A DNA stretch of 64,000 nucleotides, from contig CALXHP010000003.1 of the NCBI GenBank assembly GCA_944388135.1, forward strand, positions 33,481 to 97,480, written 5' to 3'. Shown one piece after another: positions 41,236 to 48,784 of the stretch (its first letter is position 1; the number at the start of each line of letters is the position of its first letter). This DNA is from an uncultured Gemmiger sp. (lineage in GTDB: Bacteria > Bacillota > Clostridia > Oscillospirales > Ruminococcaceae). Both the position numbers and the translations under genes were made by a program. The notes beneath the pieces were generated by a model. The model was given only the letters and a program-made list of their open reading frames with translations. It did no database searches and was not told the origin of the DNA.

Positions 41236-41574
41236 CTTTACAGCTTTGTCCTGAAAGGCGATATCCGCCGGGTCGCCGTGGCGGAACTGATCGAACCAGA
41301 ACAGAATCTGTTCCCGGGTGATGGGCGGTTTTCCGATCTGCTCCTGCAGGATGCTGGGTTCCAGCGCTTCACGCTGCTGTTCCAGTTCCTCCATGCGTGC
41401 TTTGGTGGCGGACGTCAGGATGCCCCGCTCGATGGCCGCCAGCAGGTCGATGACCCGATCACTCAGCACCTTTTCCAGCGCCGCCTGCACCACAAACTGC
41501 TCCAGCGGTTCCTTGCACACCGGCTTCAGGCCGCAAGCCTCCTTGTCGCTGCGTTTGCGGGTGCCGCATTTTAT
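41221..41574 (-). pseudogene. C-terminal remnant of a large serine recombinase
   Basis: The frame, open from about 41574, encodes IKCGTRKRSDKEACGLKP with Cys residues of the recombinase zinc-ribbon region, then VVQAALEKVLSDRVIDLL, a Leu/Glu-rich coiled coil, and PPITREQILFWFDQFRHGDP. This is the C-terminal end of TnpX/Tn5397-type serine recombinases. The catalytic N-terminal domain is absent. It borders sdpI on one side and the sirtuin fragment on the other, marking the left edge of the mobile region. Confidence 0.75.
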
Positions 41575-42170
41575 TTTCTATGTGGGAAAAATTTCCGAAT
41601 GTAAAACACCCCGGAAATAAGAGCAGAAAGCCCTATCCATAAAACCACGAAAATGCAGAATGTCAACAATTTTACGTCATTCACATAGGGAACCAATGCA
41701 ATGTAAATAAAAGACAGCGGCAGCGACAAATAGCCCAGCATTCGATGGGCAACGATCCATGTCTGTTCATCAAGAAGTGTCCAGGGCAAGCGTAACCCCA
41801 AAAACTTGTTATAAGGAACTTTGGGCGACAGATTGCCAAACCCAACCATAAAAATGCAAATCAGAATGGGCGCTATCCATTCACTCCCCTGCGGAGATAA
41901 TACACCACCTATTGCAAGAAGCGCAGCAACAACACAAAGAATAAAGTAAATGAATCCTGCAACAGACAATTTTTTCAGCAGGGCAAATCTCGGACTGGTA
42001 TGATCCACGTCAATAATCGTTTCCATGTTTAAATAGAGTGTGATCATTGCTGCAAGAGACAAAAGGATCACCAAGCCAAATGCCAGGATCTGATTTTGTA
42101 CGGCCAGAGCAGCAATAACCGTAAATATTCCCAGCGTAATGATCAGGCCACGAATCATGTTATAAGACAC
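41571..42170 (-). CDS. sdpI: SdpI-like membrane protein
   Basis: GTG 42170 with GGAGG 8 bases upstream gives 199 residues and six hydrophobic helices. GNLSPKVPYNKFLGLRLPWT followed by DEQTWIVAHRMLGYL is the SdpI signature. In Bacillus subtilis SdpI gives immunity to the SdpC toxin and captures the repressor SdpR. The start overlaps the sdpR-like stop by 11 bases. No sdpC toxin gene was found, so it may defend against others' toxins. The gene is visibly more AT-rich than its neighbours, suggesting transfer. Confidence 0.88.
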   Translation of the reverse strand: MSYNMIRGLIITLGIFTVIAALAVQNQILAFGLVILLSLAAMITLYLNMETIIDVDHTSPRFALLKKLSVAGFIYFILCVVAALLAIGGVLSPQGSEWIAPILICIFMVGFGNLSPKVPYNKFLGLRLPWTLLDEQTWIVAHRMLGYLSLPLSFIYIALVPYVNDVKLLTFCIFVVLWIGLSALISGVFYIRKFFPHRK

Positions 42171-42474
42171 AAGACTCACCTCCAGATCCTTGAGGCCGTG
42201 TTTTTTCTTCTTTATCCTCAACGCGAAGCAACTTGATGATTTCAATTAATGATTCCTGTAATACCGAAAGATTCAACGAATACAACAAGGTCGTTCCCCT
42301 TCGCTCGGCTACGATGATATCCGCCTTTTTCAATACATCCAAGTGTCTGGAAACTGAAGGGGCAGAAATATCAAAATGGGATGCTATTTCTCCCGCGCTC
42401 ATCGAATTCCATTTCAACATTTCTATGATTTCGCGCCGGACAGGATTGTCCAGTGCATAAAACAGGGAAGTCAT
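42160..42474 (-). CDS. sdpR: SdpR-like ArsR family autorepressor
   Basis: The 104-residue winged-helix protein has FYALDNPVRREIIEMLKW and the recognition region ISAPSVSRHLDVLKKADIIV, then a wing ERRGTTLLYSLN. It lacks metal-binding Cys in the helix, as in SdpR. It overlaps sdpI by 11 bases, the same pair order as in Bacillus. ATG 42474 has AGAGGTG upstream. The upstream palindrome is a likely autoregulatory site. Confidence 0.86.
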   Translation of the reverse strand: MTSLFYALDNPVRREIIEMLKWNSMSAGEIASHFDISAPSVSRHLDVLKKADIIVAERRGTTLLYSLNLSVLQESLIEIIKLLRVEDKEEKTRPQGSGGESCVL

Positions 42475-42514
42475 CACTCTTATAACACCTCTATTCTTTA
42501 TGCAAAGGCCCCAT

Positions 42515-42550
42515 ATTTAGCAAATTTTCTAATTAGAGTATATGCTAAAT
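42515..42550 (-). promoter_or_regulatory. Inverted repeat before sdpR
   Basis: ATTTAGCA (42515-42522) and TGCTAAAT (42543-42550) are perfect inverted copies 20 bases apart in an AT-rich region, 40 bases before sdpR. It fits an ArsR-type autoregulatory operator. Confidence 0.6.
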
Positions 42551-42585
42551 ACGGGGTACTGTCAACACTTCACTTTTTCGTTTTT

Positions 42586-42690
42586 TCACTCTCCGGACAT
42601 TCCTTTTCTTTCTTCCAACTGGTAAAACGCCTGAATCCCGGTCAGCAGAGGCCGGGCAAACCTCCCCAGCCGGGCCCGGATCACCCCTGC
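42586..42690 (-). pseudogene. Remnant of the small mob-linked gene found at 48.5 kb
   Basis: The frame encodes LGRFARPLLTGIQAFYQLEE near its end, matching ERFARFLLPKIQAFYQSEE of the small gene at 48548-48784. The DNA also aligns (CTGGTAAAACGCCTG shared), with about four fifths identity over some 50 bases. Only the C-terminal part remains. Confidence 0.6.
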
Positions 42691-42735
42691 ATCCCTGTTA
42701 TTTTCCTTTTTCACATATCCTAGTGATGTGTACTG

Positions 42736-42777
42736 AACAAAATTTTGTTTGCTCCCCATGGCAAAACCCGCTATACT
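42736..42777 (+). promoter_or_regulatory. Promoter and palindrome before the second two-component system
   Basis: TTGCTC (42749-42754) and TATACT (42772-42777) are 17 bases apart. AACAAAATTTTGTT (42736-42749) is a perfect 14-bp palindrome touching the -35. Confidence 0.5.
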
Positions 42778-42808
42778 GGAACCAAAATCCATCCCAGGAG
42801 GGGTTCTC

Positions 42809-43480
42809 GTGAAGATTCTGCTTGTGGAAGATGACACCGCTATTGCCGGGGCGCTGGAAGCCTTTCTGACCCAAAAAGGCTGCCGGGTCAACGTCTGCCC
42901 CACCCTTTCGGTGGCCCGGAACCGGCTGGCAACCGACTTGCCCGATGTGGCCGTGCTGGACTGGAACCTGCCCGACGGGCAAGGCGCGGACCTTTGCCGG
43001 GAGCTGCGGCAGCGCTGGCCCCGGCTGCCCCTTCTGATGCTGACGGTGCGGGACGATACCCGGGATATCCTTGCGGGATTCGCCTGCGGCGCCGACGATT
43101 ATGTGACCAAACCCTTTGACCGGGAGGTGCTTTACGCCCGGCTGCTGGCCCTGGGGCGGCGCAGCCGTCCCGACGAGGAAACGGGGCTTTGCTGCGGCGG
43201 CATCCGGCTGGACCCGGCCCGGCAGACCGTCACCTGCCAGGGGGAACCGGTGGCGCTGGCACCGCTGGAATACCAGCTTCTCCATCTGCTGATGCAAAAC
43301 AAGGGCCGCACCGTGACCCGGCAGCAGCTGCTGGACGCCCTGTGGGACAAAAACGGTCACTTTGTCAATGACAACACCCTCACCGTGACGATGAAACGGC
43401 TGCGGGAAAAACTGGGCCGTCCCGCCTGCCTGAAAACGGTGCGCAGCTTCGGCTACCGATTGGAGGAACCCCAACCATGA
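42809..43480 (+). CDS. OmpR-family response regulator
   Basis: GTG 42809 behind AGGAGGGG is the likely start, giving 223 residues. Receiver: LVEDDTAI start, phospho-Asp in VAVLDWNLPDGQG (about 51), Lys in YVTKPFDREVL (about 101). Winged helix: PLEYQLLHLLMQNKGRTVTR and LTVTMKRLREKLG, ending VRSFGYRLEE. It overlaps the kinase gene by 4 bases. Its likely targets are the tandem TGTCACC sites before the ABC genes. Confidence 0.93.
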   Translation: MKILLVEDDTAIAGALEAFLTQKGCRVNVCPTLSVARNRLATDLPDVAVLDWNLPDGQGADLCRELRQRWPRLPLLMLTVRDDTRDILAGFACGADDYVTKPFDREVLYARLLALGRRSRPDEETGLCCGGIRLDPARQTVTCQGEPVALAPLEYQLLHLLMQNKGRTVTRQQLLDALWDKNGHFVNDNTLTVTMKRLREKLGRPACLKTVRSFGYRLEEPQP

Positions 43481-44634
43481 AACCTTCTTTTGTGCGCCGG
43501 ATGGCGGTTCCCGCAGTTTGTCTGCTGGCGGTGGCGGTAGTGACGGGCCTGCTGGCCTGCTGGTCCGCTGCGCGGCAGCTGGCTTTGCTGGACGGCTTCT
43601 GCACGGCCCTGGTGGCCCGTGCCCCCGAAACCGCCGATGCCGTCTACGCCCTGGTGAAGGAGGGGACCTTTGCCGGGCAGGCAGCCCCGGGCGTACTGTC
43701 GGAACTGGGGTACCGCCCCCGGGATTTTGCCGCCGGGACCGGGTGGCTGTTCGCCGTGGCCGGGGCGGCGCTGGCTTTGGGGCTCGCCCTGCTGGGCGGG
43801 GGATTTTTCCTTTCCCGCCGGGCCGCCCACCGGCAGCGTCAGCAGCTGATCCGCCTGCTGGAAGCCGCCCGCACCGGCCAGTCTCTGCCGCTGCTCACCG
43901 GGGACGGCATGGCCGAGGGCAGCTACGCCCGCCTGGCCGATGAGATCCAGAAAACCGTCACCGAGCTGGCCCTCACCCGGCAGGCGGCGGTTAGGGCCCG
44001 GGACCGGTTTGCCCAGAACCTTGCCAACATCGCCCACCAGCTGAAAACACCCCTCACGGCCCTGTCGCTGGCAGCCCAGAACGCCGGGGATGCCGGTGGT
44101 GCCCTGGCCGCCCCGCTGGAACGCCTCACCGGGCTGGAGGAATCCCTGCTGTTGCTGGCCCGGCTGGACACCGGGGCTCTGCCCTTGCACCCTGAACCCT
44201 GCGATCTCTACACCCTGCTGATGATGGCGGCGGACAACCTGGAATCCCTGGCCGAATCCGCCGGGGTGACGCTGGACATCCCGGAACTGGAGCCCATCCC
44301 GGTCACCTGTGACCCCGACTGGACGATGGAAGCCCTTTTGAACCTGATGAAAAACTGCGTGGAGCACGCCCCCGCAGGCAGCGCGGTCCGCTGTTCCTGC
44401 CGCCGCAACGCCCTTTATACCGAGGTGGTGCTGCAGGATGCAGGGGCCGGTTTCTCCCCGGCCGATCTGGACCATCTGTTTGAGCGGTTTTACCGAGGAG
44501 AGCACCCCAGCCCCCACAGCACCGGGCTGGGGCTGGCCATTGCCAAAGAATTGCTGGAACGGCAGAACGCCCTGGTCCATGCCGAAAACGCCCCCGACGG
44601 CGGCGGACGGTTTGTGGTGCGGTTTTACCGGTGA
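43477..44634 (+). CDS. Sensor histidine kinase linked to an ABC exporter
   Basis: The 385-residue protein has two membrane helices (about 8-30 and 90-112) with a 55-residue outer loop, H-box NIAHQLKTPLTALS (His about 188), N-box LLNLMKNCVEHAP, and G-boxes LQDAGAGFSPADL and HSTGLGLAIAKELL. It should phosphorylate the response regulator. With the ABC genes downstream it resembles peptide-sensing kinases that control exporters of antimicrobial peptides; the signal is inferred. Confidence 0.92.
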   Translation: MKPSFVRRMAVPAVCLLAVAVVTGLLACWSAARQLALLDGFCTALVARAPETADAVYALVKEGTFAGQAAPGVLSELGYRPRDFAAGTGWLFAVAGAALALGLALLGGGFFLSRRAAHRQRQQLIRLLEAARTGQSLPLLTGDGMAEGSYARLADEIQKTVTELALTRQAAVRARDRFAQNLANIAHQLKTPLTALSLAAQNAGDAGGALAAPLERLTGLEESLLLLARLDTGALPLHPEPCDLYTLLMMAADNLESLAESAGVTLDIPELEPIPVTCDPDWTMEALLNLMKNCVEHAPAGSAVRCSCRRNALYTEVVLQDAGAGFSPADLDHLFERFYRGEHPSPHSTGLGLAIAKELLERQNALVHAENAPDGGGRFVVRFYR

Positions 44635-44635
44635 C

Positions 44636-44668
44636 TGTCACCGGAATGTCACCTTGCGGTGGTAGAAT
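44636..44668 (+). promoter_or_regulatory. Response-regulator site and promoter before the ABC genes
   Basis: TGTCACC at 44636-44642 and 44647-44653 repeats with an 11-base period, followed 9 bases later by TAGAAT (44663-44668) and no normal -35. This is the geometry of OmpR-type activated promoters and the same as at 16.2 kb. Confidence 0.65.
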
Positions 44669-44690
44669 GGACGCCAAAGGAGGACATTTC

Positions 44691-45371
44691 ATGGAACTGC
44701 TGCGTTGTACCGATCTGAAAAAAGTGTACGGCAAGGGGGACACCGCCGTCTGTGCCCTGAACGGCATCGACCTGACGGTGACCCGGGGGGAATTTGTGGC
44801 TGTGGTGGGGGCGTCCGGTTCGGGCAAATCCACCCTGCTGCACCTGCTGGCCGGGGTGGACAGACCCACCGCCGGGCAGGTACGCATCGACGGGGTGGAC
44901 GTGGGCGCGCTGGACCCCACCCGGGCCGCTTTGTTCCGCCGCCGCAAGGTGGGGCTGATCTACCAGTTCTTCAACCTGATCCCCACCCTGTCGGTGGAGA
45001 AAAACATCGCCCTGCCCCTGCTGCTGGACAAGCGGACCCCCGACCCCGCCTTTTTTGACCAGCTCCTCGGCACGCTGGGGCTGAAGGAAAAGCGCCGCGC
45101 CCTGCCGGGGCAGCTATCCGGCGGGCAGCAGCAGCGGGTGGCCATCGCCCGGGCGCTCTGCTGCCGCCCGGCCCTGCTGCTGGCCGACGAGCCCACCGGC
45201 AATTTGGACCGAAAAAACAGCGCTGAGATCCTGGACCTGCTCCAGCTCTTTCACAAAAATCTCGGCCAGACCATTCTGCTGGTGACCCACGACGAAGCCC
45301 TGGCTGCCCAGGCGGACCGGGTCATCACCCTCAGCGACGGGCGGATCATCAGCGACCGCTTACGGGGGTGA
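44691..45371 (+). CDS. ABC transporter ATP-binding protein (MacB/LolD type)
   Basis: ATG 44691 with AAAGGAGG gives 226 residues. Walker A is GASGSGKST (about 40-48), Q-loop YQFFN, signature LSGGQQQRVAIAR (about 139), Walker B LLLADEPTGNLD, H-loop VTHD. The length and ADEPTGNLD pattern fit the LolD/MacB/BceA group that powers FtsX-type permeases. It overlaps or abuts the permease gene. Confidence 0.94.
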   Translation: MELLRCTDLKKVYGKGDTAVCALNGIDLTVTRGEFVAVVGASGSGKSTLLHLLAGVDRPTAGQVRIDGVDVGALDPTRAALFRRRKVGLIYQFFNLIPTLSVEKNIALPLLLDKRTPDPAFFDQLLGTLGLKEKRRALPGQLSGGQQQRVAIARALCCRPALLLADEPTGNLDRKNSAEILDLLQLFHKNLGQTILLVTHDEALAAQADRVITLSDGRIISDRLRG

Positions 45372-45376
45372 GGACT

Positions 45377-47593
45377 ATGTGGAAGAGTTTTTCCCGGGAC
45401 GATCTGGCCCACACCCCCGCCGCCGTCCGGACGATGGCCTTGTCGGCGTTGGCGGCTTCCTTTTTTCTGGCGCTGCTCTGCGGCCTGTTTTACAACGCCT
45501 GGACCTACGAGGTGGACCGTGTCCTGCGGGAGGAAGGCAGCTGGCAGGCCCGGCTGACCCTGACCGATGCGGGGCAGGCGGAAACGCTGGAACAGTTTGC
45601 CCAGGTGGATACCGTCACTCCCAACGAGGGGCTGTCCGGGCCGGACGCCCTGGTGGTGGAGCTGACCTTCCGGGACAAAACCGCTGTGTATGACACGCTG
45701 GACCGCATCCGGGACCGGCTGGGGCTGAACGACGACCAGATCCAGACCCACGATACCCTTTTGTCTCTCTATGGAGTCACCGATCCCGACCACCCGGCCC
45801 TGTTGCTTCCCTTCCTGGCCGGGGTGCTGGCGCTGCTGGTGGCGGCGCTGGTGCTTTTGCTGCGCAACGCCTTTGAGATCACCATGCAGGCCCGGCTCCA
45901 CCGGCTGGGCATTCTGGCCAGCGTGGGGGCCACGCCCCGTCAGCTGCGCCTTTGCCTGTTGCAGGAGGCCGCTGCCGTCTCGCTGCTGCCGCTGGCGGTA
46001 GGCACTTTGCTGGGCTTTGCCGCCTGCCGGGGAGTATTGGCGGCGGTCAATCAGGTGGCCGCCGGTCTGCCCGACCGGCAACCGGCGGTCTTTACCCTGC
46101 ATCCGGCGGTGGCGGCTGCGGCGCTGCTGGCAGCGCTGGTCACCGTCCTGCTTTCGGCCTGGCTGCCCGCCCGCCGGCTCTGCCGGATCCCGCCGCTGGA
46201 AGCGATGCGGGGCACCCTTCCACCCCAGGCGAGGGGAAAGGGCAAACGCTCCCTCACCACCCGCCTGCTGGCACGGTGCTTTGGCATCCGGGGGGAACTG
46301 GCAGGCAGCGCCCTGCAAGCCCAGAAAAAATCCCTGCGCATTGCCAACCTCTCCCTGCTGCTCTCGTTTCTCGGCTTCACCGCCATCCTCTGCTTTTTCA
46401 CCCTGTCGGGCATCAGCACCGACATGACCTATTTTGCGCGGTACCAGGACGCCTGGGACGTGATGGCCACCCTGCCGGATACCCGGCTTTCTAACTTTTC
46501 CCTCACCGGGGAGCTGGCCGACATTTCCGGCGTGGAGGACTGCCTGGTCTACGAAAAGCAGCAGGCCGCCGTCCTGCTGCCCGCCGAAGCCCAGAGTGAT
46601 GCCTTGCAGGCGCTGGGCGGGCTGGGCGCACTGGCCGGGGAGGAGGCCACCGTCATCCAGGACGGCTGGCTGGTGGAGGCGCCCCTGGTGATTCTGGACG
46701 ATACCGGTTTTCTCCGCTTCTGCGAGGAAGTGGGCATTGCCCCTTCGCTGGACGGTGCGGTGCTGCTCAACCGGGTGTGGGACAGCCAGCACAGCAATTT
46801 CCGCAACCGACAGTACCTGCCCTTTGTGCAGCCCGGCACCGCCGCCCTCACCCTGGCGGACGGGGACGGCACTGCGCTGGGGGAATTGCCTCTGCTGGGC
46901 CTGACCGATACCCCGCCCAACCTGCGGGAAGAATATGACCAGTATACCCTCGTCCTGTTCTGGCCCCAGAGCCTGTGGGAGCGCTGGACGCAGGAACATT
47001 CCCTGCCCACGCCGGCCCGGGAGCCGGAGGTAATGGTACGCCTGCTGGGGCGGGAGGGCATCTCCCAGGTAGAATGCGAAACGCTGCAGGAGGAAGTCAC
47101 CACCCTGCTGGAAGGAGCAGGCTATGCCTGCACCGTGGAAAACCGGCTGACCGAACGCGCCGACAACGACCGGATGATCCAGGGAGCCGAGGCCATTCTG
47201 GGGGCCTTCTGCCTGCTGGTGGCGGCCATTGGGCTGGCTAATGTCTTTCTCCACACCCTGGGCTTTGTGGAACAACGCCGCCGGGCCTTTGCCCGGTATC
47301 TCTCCTTGGGGATGACACCCCGGGAGCTGCGCAGTCTCTTCTGGATGGAAGGGGCGGTGCTGGCCTTGCGCCCACTGGTCATTACCCTGCCCCTCACCGC
47401 AGGTATGGTTGCCCTGATGCTCCGGGCCAGTTACCTGGACCCGGCCCTGTTTCTGGCCGAAGCGCCGGTATTGCCCGTTGCTCTTTTCGCGCTGGGTATC
47501 CTTTTCTTTGTGGCGCTTGCCTACGCCCTGGGTGCCCGCCGGGTCCTTTCCGCCGACCTGACCGGGCTGCTCAAGGATGACAGCCTGTTGTAA
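45377..47593 (+). CDS. FtsX-like ABC transporter permease
   Basis: ATG 45377 gives 738 residues; a GTG at 45368 overlapping the previous stop is the alternative. Helices are seen at about 20-40, then groups of three near 140-280 and 610-735, each FtsX-like (LRNAFEITMQARLHRLGILA and FVEQRRRAFARYLSLGMTPR are the typical cytosolic turns), with a roughly 230-residue outer domain between. Such permeases with MacB-type ATPases move peptides or lipoproteins, or confer bacitracin-type resistance. It ends at a strong terminator. Confidence 0.92.
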   Translation: MWKSFSRDDLAHTPAAVRTMALSALAASFFLALLCGLFYNAWTYEVDRVLREEGSWQARLTLTDAGQAETLEQFAQVDTVTPNEGLSGPDALVVELTFRDKTAVYDTLDRIRDRLGLNDDQIQTHDTLLSLYGVTDPDHPALLLPFLAGVLALLVAALVLLLRNAFEITMQARLHRLGILASVGATPRQLRLCLLQEAAAVSLLPLAVGTLLGFAACRGVLAAVNQVAAGLPDRQPAVFTLHPAVAAAALLAALVTVLLSAWLPARRLCRIPPLEAMRGTLPPQARGKGKRSLTTRLLARCFGIRGELAGSALQAQKKSLRIANLSLLLSFLGFTAILCFFTLSGISTDMTYFARYQDAWDVMATLPDTRLSNFSLTGELADISGVEDCLVYEKQQAAVLLPAEAQSDALQALGGLGALAGEEATVIQDGWLVEAPLVILDDTGFLRFCEEVGIAPSLDGAVLLNRVWDSQHSNFRNRQYLPFVQPGTAALTLADGDGTALGELPLLGLTDTPPNLREEYDQYTLVLFWPQSLWERWTQEHSLPTPAREPEVMVRLLGREGISQVECETLQEEVTTLLEGAGYACTVENRLTERADNDRMIQGAEAILGAFCLLVAAIGLANVFLHTLGFVEQRRRAFARYLSLGMTPRELRSLFWMEGAVLALRPLVITLPLTAGMVALMLRASYLDPALFLAEAPVLPVALFALGILFFVALAYALGARRVLSADLTGLLKDDSLL

Positions 47594-47600
47594 ATACATC

Positions 47601-47635
47601 AACAGGCCCGCTGATCAGCGGGCCTGTTTTTCTAT
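47601..47635. terminator. Terminator after the ABC permease
   Basis: AACAGGCCCGCTGA pairs exactly with TCAGCGGGCCTGTT (47601-47628), followed by T runs. Confidence 0.92.
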
Positions 47636-47659
47636 CCTCCAAGGGTTCATGTCCTGTTT

Positions 47660-48436
47660 TTATCCCGGATTGTAGGTGCCTAATGCATCGCTGAGCTCCA
47701 GAATCCAGTCGGGATAGGTCTGCCCCACACTGGGACTGATGATGCTCATCAGTTCCACTTTTCCCTCCCGGTACGTTCCCTTGCAAACGAACTGATACTG
47801 AAGGCCGTCATACCGGACCAGAAGGTCCACCTCCAGCCAGAGGAAGCCGTCATCCAGCCGGGTCTGCCAGAAATTTGCTTTTGCATTGCGAATCTCCATA
47901 CCATCGTCGCCCAATGCTGCCAACGCCGAAGCCATTCCCTCCGAATTTCCTATGTAGGTACGGATTGCTTCCGCTTCCCCTGTTTCAATGGCCCGGGCTG
48001 CCTTCTGTGCACACAGATAGGCCGGAATACACTGCCATGTGAATCCGTCTCCCCGTATCCACCCATTCAAGGTGGGAACGGCAAGCACCAGCAAAAAACA
48101 GGCGCAGAGAATCCACAGAACAGCTTTCTTCGCCAATGCCTTTTCCGTCTTTTCCAGCTGGCGCTCCGAATAATCCAGAACCGTCCTGGCTGCCGCATTC
48201 AATTCCGTCGTCTGCACTTTCGGAGCCATTCTCTCCCCCGAGAGCAGTTCCACAATGGTAACCCCCAGCGCAGAAGCCAACGGTTCCAACAGCGCGATAT
48301 CCGGAGCCGACAAACCTCGCTCCCACTTGGAGACTGCCCGATCTGTAACATGAAGCCGGTCCGCAAGCTCTTTTTGGGTCATCTTCTTCTCTTTTCTGCA
48401 GCTTTTGATAAAAGCCCCGGTTTTCAGGTTATCCAT
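47660..48436 (-). CDS. XRE-type regulator with a membrane segment
   Basis: ATG 48436 behind GGAGGTGGG gives 258 residues. The first 65 residues are a Cro/C1-type HTH (KEKKMTQKELADRLHVTDRA, SKWERGLSAPDIALLEPLA). A membrane helix (about 107-127, AVLWILCACFLLVLAVPTL) is followed by a roughly 130-residue domain, probably outside, with no known motif. A DNA-binding domain tethered to the membrane suggests a one-component sensor. Its targets may be the ABC genes next to it. Confidence 0.8.
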   Translation of the reverse strand: MDNLKTGAFIKSCRKEKKMTQKELADRLHVTDRAVSKWERGLSAPDIALLEPLASALGVTIVELLSGERMAPKVQTTELNAAARTVLDYSERQLEKTEKALAKKAVLWILCACFLLVLAVPTLNGWIRGDGFTWQCIPAYLCAQKAARAIETGEAEAIRTYIGNSEGMASALAALGDDGMEIRNAKANFWQTRLDDGFLWLEVDLLVRYDGLQYQFVCKGTYREGKVELMSIISPSVGQTYPDWILELSDALGTYNPG

Positions 48437-48547
48437 CTGTTTTCCCACCTCCTTTGTCTAAAATTATACCATACACCCCCGAAAATGCACCAAACTACCG
48501 GTTGAGTTTTATAAAAAGCACTCCTCCGGCTTTTGGATTATCCTTAT

Positions 48548-48784
48548 TTACCGTCGATTTTTTTTCCACTCCTCGAACAGCCGTTGTCCCTCTTCCGACT
48601 GGTAAAACGCCTGGATCTTGGGCAGCAGGAACCGGGCGAAACGCTCCAGTTCCTGCTGGGGTACGCCTTCCTCCCGGTGCTTGGCGGACGCCGCTGCCTG
48701 TGTGGTTTTCTTCTCCTGCCGATCTTCCGTAGCGGCTCCTTTCTGCAGGGCTGCCCCCTGCTGCCTCATGGTGTGTTCTGTCAT
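48548..48784 (-). CDS. Small mob-linked protein of unknown function
   Basis: A 78-residue, charged protein (ATEDRQEKKTTQAAASAKHR, then LERFARFLLPKIQAFYQSEE and a Lys/Arg end). Its ATG overlaps the MobV stop by 4 bases (ATGA), so it is made with the relaxase and may be a mobilization accessory. A partial second copy lies at 42.6 kb. No known domain. Confidence 0.6.
   Translation of the reverse strand: MTEHTMRQQGAALQKGAATEDRQEKKTTQAAASAKHREEGVPQQELERFARFLLPKIQAFYQSEEGQRLFEEWKKNRR

Noticed and set aside
43477-47593. Classical BceRS-BceAB bacitracin system
   Set aside because: The kinase has a roughly 55-residue outer loop rather than the very short loop of BceS kinases, so the exact Bce assignment is not supported.
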